A stretch of DNA of 5,845 nt, from assembly GCA_012799495.1 (NCBI GenBank), contig JAAZLD010000365.1, forward strand, positions 1 to 5,845. The letters run 5' to 3'. The first letter of the stretch is position 1, and the number at the start of each line of letters is the position of its first letter. Made by a program: the position numbers and the translations under genes. The notes below the pieces were generated by a model. It was not told the origin of the DNA. It worked only from the letters and a program-made list of their open reading frames with translations, and searched no databases. Below, piece after piece: positions 1 through 5,753 of this stretch. This DNA is from Desulfitobacterium sp. (lineage in GTDB: Bacteria > Bacillota > Desulfitobacteriia > Desulfitobacteriales > Desulfitobacteriaceae).

Positions 1-40
1 GTAGAAAAACAACTACCTTTAAAAATAGTGTTTCTCGCAT
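1..40 (-). CDS. N-terminus of a DUF2975-like membrane protein (partial, runs off left edge)
   Basis: Reading leftward from the ATG at 40-38, thirteen codons are visible: MRETLFLKVVVFL. The frame is open to the edge. A Shine-Dalgarno sequence (minus-strand AGTGAGGTG, about 50-58) sits 9 bases before the ATG, and a sigma-A-like promoter lies further upstream, so the start is well supported despite the short fragment. A short polar head followed at once by a hydrophobic segment recalls the start of Firmicutes DUF2975 proteins. Those are small integral membrane proteins of about 160 aa with several helices, often encoded beside a YozG-like Xre-family HTH regulator. The family assignment rests on recall of a similar N-terminus and is tentative; that a real gene starts here is much more certain. 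The function of DUF2975 proteins is unknown. The preceding aroG has its own terminator, so this gene is probably transcribed separately. Confidence 0.6.
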   Translation of the reverse strand, partial: MRETLFLKVVVFL

Positions 41-73
41 AATAAAATGCACCTCACTTAATATTGATAATTG

Positions 74-102
74 ATTTTAACATATGGTTTATCGTTTATC
101 AA
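74..102 (-). promoter_or_regulatory. Sigma-A-type promoter of the left-edge gene
   Basis: On the minus strand, a -35 TTGATA (102-97) and a -10 TAAAAT (79-74) are separated by exactly 17 bp. Four of six -35 bases and five of six -10 bases match the sigma-A consensus. The inferred start point near position 67 leaves a leader of about 27 nt carrying the AGGTG ribosome binding site. The spacing, orientation and position before a well-formed start codon all agree. Confidence 0.6.
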
Positions 103-129
103 TAAAAATTTATCATATAGGGATATATG
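88..129. repeat. GATAAA repeats and CATATA/TATATG palindrome, possible operator
   Basis: Three copies of TTTATC (GATAAA on the minus strand) lie at 88-93, 95-100 and 109-114. The middle copy overlaps the -35 box of the left-edge gene. Immediately upstream is a palindrome with perfect 6-bp arms, CATATA (114-119) and TATATG (124-129), around GGGA. Repeats on and just upstream of a -35 element are a common operator layout, and DUF2975 genes often travel with an Xre-type regulator, so autoregulation is conceivable. The DNA is very AT-rich, so chance repeats are likely and no regulator can be named. Confidence 0.25.
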
Positions 130-156
130 TTTATTGCAAGGCAGGTTGTCCTAATG

Positions 157-196
157 AAAAATAAAAAACAAGGGTCTCTCCATTGAGAGTCCCTTG
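157..196 (-). terminator. Rho-independent terminator of aroG
   Basis: A hairpin with a 12-position stem (169-180 against 185-196), one T/T mismatch at 175/190 and a 4-base loop (181-184) lies 35 bases past the aroG stop codon. On the minus strand it is followed directly by TTTTTTATTTTT (168-157), a classic U-tract. It separates aroG from the left-edge gene in the same orientation. Confidence 0.9.
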
Positions 197-231
197 CTCT
201 GTTTCTATGAAATTAGTGGTACCCTTTTTTA

Positions 232-1260
232 TTACACATTCTCAGCAATATAATGGATAAGTCTTTCTGTATCATTCCAACCTAAGCAAGCATCAGTAAT
301 GGATTTACCATATACATGCTCCCCAATGCCTTGGCGGCCTTCTTCAATATAACTTTCAATCATTAGACCTTTAATCATTTTCTTTAAGGTTGAGTCATAT
401 TTGCGGCTTAATAAGACCTCTCTGGCAATCCGAGGCTGCTCATGGTAGCGTTTCATAGAGTTGGCGTGATTTACATCCACGATGATTGCTGGATTAGCTA
501 GATCCAGCTTCTCGTATTCCGAGGCAGTCTGAATAAGGTTTTCAAAATGGTAGTTGGGGATATTTTCTCCAGACGCATTGACCGCTCCCCGAAGTATGGC
601 ATGAGAGTAGGGATTCCCAGATGTTTCCACTTCCCAGCCATTATAGATAAAGGAATGCTCGCTTTGTGCAGCAATAAGAGAGTTAAGCATCACAGTAATA
701 TCTCCACTAGTAGGATTTTTCATTCCTACAGGGAGATCGATGCCGCTAACAGTGAGACGATGCTGTTGATTTTCTACGGAACGGGCTCCGATGGCTACAT
801 AACCTAATACATCTTCCAGATAACTATAGTTTTCTGGATAGAGCATCTCATCAGCTGCGGCCATACCGAATTCCGTTAAAGAACGAATATGCAAACGGCG
901 AATGGCCATGATCCCTTCGCTTAAATCAGGCGCTTTTTCTGGATCAGGCTGATGAACCATCCCTTTGTATCCTTCCCCTGTTGTCCGGGGTTTGTTGGTA
1001 TAAATCCGGGGAACGATTAGAAGCTGATCTTTTACTTTTTCTTGGACTTTCGCTAGTCTGCTAATATAGTCACAGACAGGATCTTCATGATCTGCTGAAC
1101 AAGGACCAATAATCAATAAGAAACGGGAATCCTCACCACTAAGAATTTTTTTGATCTCAATTACCCTTTGGTCCCTTAATTTCTTGATTTCTTTACTAAC
1201 AGGAATTCTTTCAATGATCTCCGCTGCTGTGGGGATACGCTTAATAAATTTCATACCCAT
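232..1260 (-). CDS. aroG: Class I 3-deoxy-7-phosphoheptulonate (DAHP) synthase, AroF/G/H type
   Basis: Condenses phosphoenolpyruvate with erythrose 4-phosphate to DAHP, the first committed step of the shikimate pathway, in the cytoplasm. The 342 residues match the length of E. coli AroG (350 aa) and carry the family motifs in order: IGPCS (metal-ligand Cys54), KPRTT (90-94, PEP/E4P site), GARSVENQQHR (158-168), PVGMKNPTSG with Lys181, ILRG with Arg224, DVNHANS with His265, IES with Glu302, and YGKSITDACLGW with Asp323. Cys54, His265, Glu302 and Asp323 correspond to the E. coli metal ligands Cys61, His268, Glu302 and Asp326. The ATG at 1260 is chosen because AAGGAG lies 9 bases before it; the ATG two codons later would be 15 bases away. 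This is the proteobacterial-style I-alpha form, not the Bacillus form fused to chorismate mutase. The symbol denotes family only: feedback specificity (Phe, Tyr or Trp) cannot be read with confidence. It is divergent from the dms operon with no evident functional link. Confidence 0.96.
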   Translation of the reverse strand: MGMKFIKRIPTAAEIIERIPVSKEIKKLRDQRVIEIKKILSGEDSRFLLIIGPCSADHEDPVCDYISRLAKVQEKVKDQLLIVPRIYTNKPRTTGEGYKGMVHQPDPEKAPDLSEGIMAIRRLHIRSLTEFGMAAADEMLYPENYSYLEDVLGYVAIGARSVENQQHRLTVSGIDLPVGMKNPTSGDITVMLNSLIAAQSEHSFIYNGWEVETSGNPYSHAILRGAVNASGENIPNYHFENLIQTASEYEKLDLANPAIIVDVNHANSMKRYHEQPRIAREVLLSRKYDSTLKKMIKGLMIESYIEEGRQGIGEHVYGKSITDACLGWNDTERLIHYIAENV

Positions 1261-1280
1261 AATTACGCACTCCTTAACCC

Positions 1281-1348
1281 AAAAAACTATAAAATAAAAC
1301 CTATGGTAGTACCTTTATTATTACAAGTAAATGGTTTATTTTACCATA
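1281..1348 (-). promoter_or_regulatory. aroG leader with two mutually exclusive pairings, possible attenuator
   Basis: In the minus-strand leader, UAUGGUA (1348-1342) can pair with UACCAUA (1308-1302), seven base pairs. Alternatively UAAAAUAAACC (1343-1333) can pair with GGUUUUAUUUUA (1301-1290) with one bulged base. The second pairing is followed, after UAG, by UUUUUU (1286-1281), which resembles a weak terminator. The two overlap and cannot form together. The stems have only two G-C pairs each, so chance in AT-rich DNA is a serious alternative. No T-box specifier or GGUGGUACCGCG core, and no leader peptide rich in aromatic residues, was recognised. Confidence 0.22.
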
Positions 1349-1371
1349 ATCGATTAAATTGTATAACTATT

Positions 1372-1400
1372 AGTATAGTAATTATCTATAAAATAAGCAA
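1372..1400 (-). promoter_or_regulatory. Probable aroG promoter
   Basis: On the minus strand TTGCTT (1400-1395) and TATACT (1377-1372) are separated by 17 bp. The -10 matches consensus at five of six bases, while the -35 matches only TTG. The inferred start near 1365 gives an untranslated leader of about 105 nt. It is the best candidate I found between the two divergent genes on this strand. Confidence 0.45.
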
Positions 1401-1487
1401 GAATTATTTTCTCTTATATAACAACTCTCTTAAACTTTTTTCTGAAAGGCATCTTGATTGAATAAACATAGTTTGAACAACCTTGTC

Positions 1488-1505
1488 TTTGTATAACCAT
1501 ACAAA
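1488..1505. promoter_or_regulatory. Upstream palindrome of the dmsA promoter (TTTGTAT-N4-ATACAAA)
   Basis: A perfect inverted repeat with 7-bp arms, TTTGTAT (1488-1494) and ATACAAA (1499-1505), surrounds AACC. Its centre is about 52 bp upstream of the TATAAT box, or roughly -64 from the inferred start, close to where class I CRP/FNR-type activators bind. The arm does not match the FNR half-site TTGAT or a CprK-type TTAAT site, so the regulator is unknown. Confidence 0.4.
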
Positions 1506-1512
1506 AATCTAT

Positions 1513-1526
1513 ATCCATATTTGGAT
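1513..1526. promoter_or_regulatory. Promoter-proximal palindrome of dmsA (ATCCA-N4-TGGAT)
   Basis: A perfect 5-4-5 inverted repeat, ATCCA (1513-1517) and TGGAT (1522-1526), shares the geometry of FNR-family sites but not the FNR sequence. If transcription starts at 1561, its centre (1519.5) falls at -41.5, the class II activator position, and it abuts the weak -35 region. The arms are short, so chance remains possible. Confidence 0.35.
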
Positions 1527-1554
1527 TCATGTCAGAATATTCTTGATATATAAT
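1526..1554 (+). promoter_or_regulatory. Probable dmsA operon promoter
   Basis: A consensus TATAAT lies at 1549-1554. At 17 bp spacing the -35 position holds TTCATG (1526-1531), a three-of-six match. A consensus -10 with a poor -35 is typical of promoters needing an activator. An overlapping alternative reading is an extended -10 (TGATATATA, 1544-1552). The inferred start near 1561 gives a leader of about 65 nt. Confidence 0.5.
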
Positions 1555-1613
1555 GAAATTAAGAAAACCTAAATTAGAGAAAATTATAGCAAGGACAAAC
1601 CGCGTTTTTAAAA

Positions 1614-1620
1614 GGGAGGT
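1614..1620 (+). promoter_or_regulatory. dmsA ribosome binding site
   Basis: GGGAGGT lies 5 bases before the ATG at 1626. It is a near-perfect Shine-Dalgarno sequence and fixes the start at a codon whose product begins directly with a complete Tat signal. Confidence 0.85.
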
Positions 1621-1625
1621 CGAAA

Positions 1626-4274
1626 ATGGGAAATCTCATTGAAAAAGTGTCTCAGAGGAAAATTAGTCGGAGAACTTTCCTCAAAGCCAGTGCAGCAGGG
1701 ACTGCAACCTTAGCCCTTAGTGGCTGTAGTACAAGTCTTACGACTGTGGGAACAGCTACAGATGTTGGGGAAAAAGAAGGTAAGTGGGTCTCCGCCACTT
1801 GCTGGCATAACTGTGGTGGACGTTGCGTTAACAAAGCCTATGTAATAGATGGAATTATTGTGCGTCAAAAAACAGATGACACACGCCCAGACACTCCAGA
1901 TGTTCCTCAGCAAAGAGGCTGCCTCCGAGGCCGTTCTCAGAAATTCCAAGCTCAAGGAGCGGACCGTTTGAAATATCCCATGATTAGAAAGAATTGGGAG
2001 ACTGGCGGAGGTAAGAAAGAGCTACGAGGAAAAGATGAGTGGGTACGTATTTCATGGGATGAAGCTTTGGATATTCTAGCTAGCGAAACTAAACGAATTA
2101 AAGAAACCTATGGCAATGCTTCAATATTAGCTCCCGCTCCCAGCATCGAAATTCAAAACTTACTAACTGCCTATGGTGGTTTTGTTCCTTCTTGGGGAAC
2201 AGTATCCTTTGGATCCTGGTACTTAACTCCCGCTCTTATTGGCTTTTCAGATAATTGCATTGATGTCAAAGCTCTAAACGACCGGTTTGATATGAGAAAA
2301 ACAGAACTTGTTGTGGCTTTTGGCATGAACCCCGCTTGGAGTTCTATGGGTAACCCTACCTACCATTTCTTACAAATGAAAAAAGCTGGGGTAAAATTCA
2401 TTTTCATCGACCCTATTTACCATGATTCAATTTCTGTCCTTGATGGGGAATGGATTCCTATCCGACCAGCTACAGATATGGCCTTACTTTTAGCCATGTC
2501 TTATACCTTGATCACAGAAGATGACCCTGTTAACAATCCCCTTATAGATTGGGATTTCCTCCATCGCTGCACAGTAGGATTTGACGCTGACCATATGCCG
2601 AAGGATGCGGAAACTGATGAAAATTTTAAGGACTATGTCTTAGGTAAATACGATAATACTCCCAAAACCCCGGAATGGGCCTCAGAAATCTGTGGTATAG
2701 ATCCCAATACCATTAGATACCTGGCTCGAGCCATCGGCATGCAAAACAAAGTGAGCATCTTAGCTGGTTGGGCTTCCGGACGTGCCCAAAATTCAGATAA
2801 CCTTCCCCAAATGTTTATGGCTATAGGAGCTATGACTGGCCATATCGGTAAATCTGGCCATATGACTGGGGTCTGCTGTTGGAACTATGCAGCCAATTCT
2901 GGTCCACCTCTAGTCAACAGTGGTGGGAATGGAGAACCTTATCTAGTCAGTCCATTAAAAGAAGCACTTTGTGAAGCAGAGATGTGGACCGCTATCCTCG
3001 ATAAAAAATATAAACCCAATAAAATTATTAATTCTATTTTCGGCTATCCTGCAGGTTGGAAAGATACTGTCAAGGGATTAGATTTAAAGACTCTCGTTCC
3101 AGAAGAGGATATTAACATCCAAATGATTTGGCATACTGCTGAAGCATCTCTCCAAACTCGGGATGGGATGAATAAAGGTATCGAAGCCCATCGTACTGTA
3201 GAGTTTGTGGTCAGTCAATCCCATTTCCTCACCACTAATTCCAAGTATGCGGATCTGGTCTTACCGGTAACCACTTTATGGGAACGAGCCGGTGATATAG
3301 CTTGGGGTACTAACCGTGATGCACTTATTGTCTCTTGTCAGGTTATTGAACCCATGTACGAAGCAAAAGATGATCAGTGGATTGCCGAGGAAGTTGCCAA
3401 ACGCTTAGATATAGATCCTTCGGAAATAGTTAACAGTGACCGGAAACAGCAATTCTTTAACAAATTAGCTGGTTCCACAGTTGTTACGGAAGACGGTCAA
3501 TCCTTTGAACCTCTCGTAGAAATTAAGGAAGCAGACATTTCCGAATGGGGTGTCCAAGGTCAGCCCCAAAAAGGACGGATTCCCCTCAAAAAACTTCTGG
3601 AAGATGGAGTTTATCAGGTAGAGCGTTATAAAGGAGATAATTACGGGTTTATCGCTTATGAAGATTTCCGCAAAGATCCCGAAAAATATCTCGCAAATAC
3701 AGTCAGCGGTAAGATGGAAATTTATTGCCAGACCTTAGCTGATATCGTCAATAACTTTGGTTATACCAAAATAGCCCCCTATCCAAAATATATCCCCCCT
3801 GTCCAAGGATATGAAGCGACCTTTAAGGATTGGGAAAATAGGGTCGAAGGGGACTACCCCTACCAATTGATTACTCCACACTATCTCCGTCGCTCTCATT
3901 CTATTTTTGATAACATTCCCCAATTAAAAGAATCATGTCCCAATCCTGTTTTCCTTGCCGCTAAAGATGCTGAGGAAAAAGGAGTTAAAGATGGAGATAC
4001 TGTGTTGGTTTCCAGCGAATTTGGGCAAATATTACGAAACGCCTGTGTAACAGAGCGCCTCGTCCCTGGTGTTGTCGCATTGCCTCATGGAGCCTGGTGT
4101 GATATAGATGAAAAAACCGGCATTGACCACGGGGGAGCTGACAATATTCTTTCAGGAAATATCCCAACAGGACAGGGAATCTCTGGTTGGAACACTTGCA
4201 ATGTGAATTTTGAAAAATGGACCGGTACACCACTTATTCCTGATCACGAAAAACCCCAGAGGATAATATTTTAG
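1626..4274 (+). CDS. dmsA: DMSO-reductase-family molybdopterin catalytic subunit (DmsA-like), Tat lipoprotein
   Basis: This 882-residue catalytic subunit should reduce an S- or N-oxide type acceptor outside the membrane with electrons from DmsB. The N-terminus has a twin-arginine signal (SRRTFLK, 14-20), a short hydrophobic stretch and a lipobox LSGC (31-34), implying Tat export and lipid anchoring at Cys34. A CX3CX3CX31C motif (Cys59, 63, 67, 99) followed by LRGRS binds the [4Fe-4S] cluster. The molybdopterin oxidoreductase domain runs from about 117 to 590 and includes DRLKYPM, EWIPIRPATD (275-284), KTPEWAS (347-353) and SKYADLVLP (539-547). The C-terminal dinucleotide-binding domain covers about 745-870 (MPGVVAL-like segment 813-819). 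Aligned by eye with E. coli DmsA, Ser194 in WGTVS falls at the Mo-ligand serine, though DmsA has GDYS. It is about 70 residues longer than E. coli DmsA (814 aa), partly from extra sequence around 600-665. First gene of the operon. The family assignment is secure; DMSO as the actual substrate is inference. Confidence 0.93.
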   Translation: MGNLIEKVSQRKISRRTFLKASAAGTATLALSGCSTSLTTVGTATDVGEKEGKWVSATCWHNCGGRCVNKAYVIDGIIVRQKTDDTRPDTPDVPQQRGCLRGRSQKFQAQGADRLKYPMIRKNWETGGGKKELRGKDEWVRISWDEALDILASETKRIKETYGNASILAPAPSIEIQNLLTAYGGFVPSWGTVSFGSWYLTPALIGFSDNCIDVKALNDRFDMRKTELVVAFGMNPAWSSMGNPTYHFLQMKKAGVKFIFIDPIYHDSISVLDGEWIPIRPATDMALLLAMSYTLITEDDPVNNPLIDWDFLHRCTVGFDADHMPKDAETDENFKDYVLGKYDNTPKTPEWASEICGIDPNTIRYLARAIGMQNKVSILAGWASGRAQNSDNLPQMFMAIGAMTGHIGKSGHMTGVCCWNYAANSGPPLVNSGGNGEPYLVSPLKEALCEAEMWTAILDKKYKPNKIINSIFGYPAGWKDTVKGLDLKTLVPEEDINIQMIWHTAEASLQTRDGMNKGIEAHRTVEFVVSQSHFLTTNSKYADLVLPVTTLWERAGDIAWGTNRDALIVSCQVIEPMYEAKDDQWIAEEVAKRLDIDPSEIVNSDRKQQFFNKLAGSTVVTEDGQSFEPLVEIKEADISEWGVQGQPQKGRIPLKKLLEDGVYQVERYKGDNYGFIAYEDFRKDPEKYLANTVSGKMEIYCQTLADIVNNFGYTKIAPYPKYIPPVQGYEATFKDWENRVEGDYPYQLITPHYLRRSHSIFDNIPQLKESCPNPVFLAAKDAEEKGVKDGDTVLVSSEFGQILRNACVTERLVPGVVALPHGAWCDIDEKTGIDHGGADNILSGNIPTGQGISGWNTCNVNFEKWTGTPLIPDHEKPQRIIF

Positions 4275-4292
4275 AAAGGAGCGTAAGAGTTA

Positions 4293-4871
4293 ATGGGTAA
4301 TAAAGGATTTCACTTTGATATGACCACTTGTATTGGCTGCCGCACCTGCCAAATCGCTTGTAAAGATAAAAACAACCTTCCCCTCGGCGCTCTTTTTCGT
4401 CAAGTAACAACTTTTGAAACTGGAACCTTTCCAAAGGTAGGTCTCTATCATTACAGTGGAACCTGCAATCACTGTCAGGATGCCAAGTGTGTAAAAGGTT
4501 GTCCCACAGGTGCTATGTATCAAGCCAATGACGGAACCGTACAGCACGACAAGAAAAAATGTATTGGCTGCCTCTACTGTACCTGGAATTGCCCCTATAA
4601 TGTTCCCCAATACCTTGAAGAACAAGGTGTCGTTGGGAAATGCGATGGGTGTAAAGACCTTCGCGACGATGGGGAAAACCCTGTCTGTGTTGATTCTTGT
4701 ATCATGCGCTCCATTAGCTGGGGCGAAATAGAGGAACTGAAAAATAAATTTGGTTCAGAAAGTGTTAAAGATCTACCTATTCTTCCCCAATCATCCATTA
4801 CCAACCCATCTCTATTGATTAAACCTAAAACTGTAGCCTATGAAAAAGGTTTTCGAAAAAAGGAGGTCTAA
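4293..4871 (+). CDS. dmsB: Four-cluster [4Fe-4S] electron-transfer subunit (DmsB-like)
   Basis: Carries electrons from the membrane anchor to the catalytic subunit. The 192 residues contain four ferredoxin-type cysteine groups: Cys13/16/19/23, Cys58/61/66/70, Cys90/93/96/100 and Cys117/120/132/136. All sixteen ligands are present, as in DmsB; none is replaced by Trp as in NarH. The spacing and flanking residues (CIGCRTCQIACKD, CNHCQDAKCVKGCP, CIGCLYCTWNCPYNVPQY, KCDGC) match the DmsB/NrfC/PhsB group, and the C-terminal IKPK segment resembles that of E. coli DmsB (205 aa). It has no signal peptide and presumably crosses the membrane bound to the Tat-bearing DmsA. It starts 18 bases after the dmsA stop; AAAGGAG (4275-4281) lies 11 bases before the ATG. 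Its last codons contain the RBS of the next gene. Confidence 0.94.
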   Translation: MGNKGFHFDMTTCIGCRTCQIACKDKNNLPLGALFRQVTTFETGTFPKVGLYHYSGTCNHCQDAKCVKGCPTGAMYQANDGTVQHDKKKCIGCLYCTWNCPYNVPQYLEEQGVVGKCDGCKDLRDDGENPVCVDSCIMRSISWGEIEELKNKFGSESVKDLPILPQSSITNPSLLIKPKTVAYEKGFRKKEV

Positions 4872-4874
4872 TGT

Positions 4875-5753
4875 ATGGCAGAACTAGCCTTACTGATCTT
4901 TACCATCTGTCTTCAAGCCTCCATTGGTATAATGGTATTTGTCTCTATCGGCAAATTTGTTAATAAAGAAGGAGAATACAAGAATGCTATTCTTGGAGCC
5001 GCCTTATTAGCGGTCATCGGGCTCCTAGCATCCTTACTCCACTTAGGGCAACCCTTCTCTGCCATTAACGCCCTCTCTCGCTTTGCCACCTCCTGGCTCA
5101 GTCGGGAAATCTGGTTTACTGCCTTATTTACAGGTCTAACAGTCCTTTCTGCTTTGCTAGCCCTTTTCAAGCCAGATGCTAAGTCTGCTATTAAAGCTCT
5201 AGTTCCTATTGCAGGAGGAATTGGCCTTGTAGATATCTTTGCCATGACTGCTGTTTACACCTCTACTGGTGTACCGGCCTGGCAGCATGGATCCCTTTTC
5301 ATTGAATTTTATGCAGCAACGATAAGTATGGGAGCTTTGCTTTTCCTGGCCTTAGCAAAAGAGGAAAGCTCTTCTTTACTAAGGATTATCGTCCTTACAG
5401 TGTTCTCCGCTGTTTTGCTCCAAGTAGTGGCAATGGTTCTTTACTATGTGGGCTTAGGAACCAGTGATAACCTAGCTGCACAGCAAAGCTTGGCTCTCCT
5501 AGGAGAACTAAATCTCGCCACAACCTTAAAATGGCTCTTCCTCCTCATAGGTTCAGGAGTCCTCCTCTTTCCCCAAAAGCCCTCGCCAAAAGTAAATGTC
5601 TCGGTTGGAAAGACTTCTCTCAAGGTTAGCACCACAGCCAAATTATCTGCCACGACTATTTATGCCGCCACTGTTCTAATTATTGTGGGTCAAATTATTG
5701 GGCGCTATCTCTTCTATGTCATGATGGTTACTTCTCAAATAGGCTTAAGCTAA
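4875..5753 (+). CDS. dmsC: Membrane anchor and menaquinol-binding subunit (DmsC-like)
   Basis: Anchors the reductase and oxidises menaquinol, passing electrons to DmsB. The 292 residues compare with 287 in E. coli DmsC and show eight hydrophobic segments at about 4-26, 41-58, 79-98, 107-128, 139-161, 168-193, 213-232 and 258-284. The family signature LLHLGQP (54-60) and the SWLSREI segment (73-79) are present. His56 and Glu78 are 22 residues apart, the same separation as E. coli His65 and Glu87, which are implicated in menaquinol binding. AGGAGGT (4861-4867) lies 7 bases before the ATG at 4875. An ATG at 4871 overlaps the dmsB stop but is in another frame that does not give this protein. The gap to dmsB is 3 bases, so translation is probably coupled. 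Last gene of the operon. Confidence 0.92.
   Translation: MAELALLIFTICLQASIGIMVFVSIGKFVNKEGEYKNAILGAALLAVIGLLASLLHLGQPFSAINALSRFATSWLSREIWFTALFTGLTVLSALLALFKPDAKSAIKALVPIAGGIGLVDIFAMTAVYTSTGVPAWQHGSLFIEFYAATISMGALLFLALAKEESSSLLRIIVLTVFSAVLLQVVAMVLYYVGLGTSDNLAAQQSLALLGELNLATTLKWLFLLIGSGVLLFPQKPSPKVNVSVGKTSLKVSTTAKLSATTIYAATVLIIVGQIIGRYLFYVMMVTSQIGLS

Larger units (their letters stand above)
1261..1625. other. Divergent aroG-dmsA intergenic region (365 bp)
   Basis: This very AT-rich stretch contains no credible gene. On the minus strand it holds the aroG RBS (AAGGAG, 1275-1270), an aroG leader with competing pairings (about 1281-1348) and a probable aroG promoter (1372-1400). On the plus strand it holds two palindromes (1488-1505 and 1513-1526), a TATAAT box (1549-1554), a leader of about 65 nt and the dmsA RBS (1614-1620). 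I see nothing I can assign between about 1401 and 1487 beyond an isolated FNR-like half-site, TTGAT at 1454-1458. Confidence 0.8.

Noticed and set aside
211..230. AGTGGTACCC followed by T residues, resembling part of a T-box
   Set aside because: Only GGTACC plus a T run resembles the motif. No specifier stem or gene follows on the plus strand, and on the minus strand it lies after the aroG stop codon. Chance similarity.
547..807. An 86-codon plus-strand frame inside aroG
   Set aside because: Antisense to a fully motif-supported DAHP synthase, with no credible start signals.
1252..1254. Second Met codon of aroG as the start
   Set aside because: It lies 15 bases from AAGGAG, against 9 bases for the ATG at 1260, and nothing in the family motifs favours it.
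1454..1467. FNR-like half-site TTGAT upstream of dmsA
   Set aside because: The second half-site (ATCAA after four bases) is absent, and it is about 100 bp upstream of the inferred start.
4290..4625. A 111-codon open frame on the minus strand opposite dmsB
   Set aside because: It lies wholly antisense to a gene whose sixteen ordered cysteines prove its frame. It has no evident RBS or family resemblance and is a shadow frame.
4871..4873. ATG overlapping the dmsB stop codon (TAATG) as an alternative dmsC start
   Set aside because: It is in a different frame from the DmsC protein. The ATG at 4875 has ideal spacing from AGGAGGT.
4913..5245. A 110-codon minus-strand frame opposite dmsC
   Set aside because: Antisense to a convincing DmsC-family membrane protein. 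The composition fits a shadow of hydrophobic codons, and there is no promoter or RBS.
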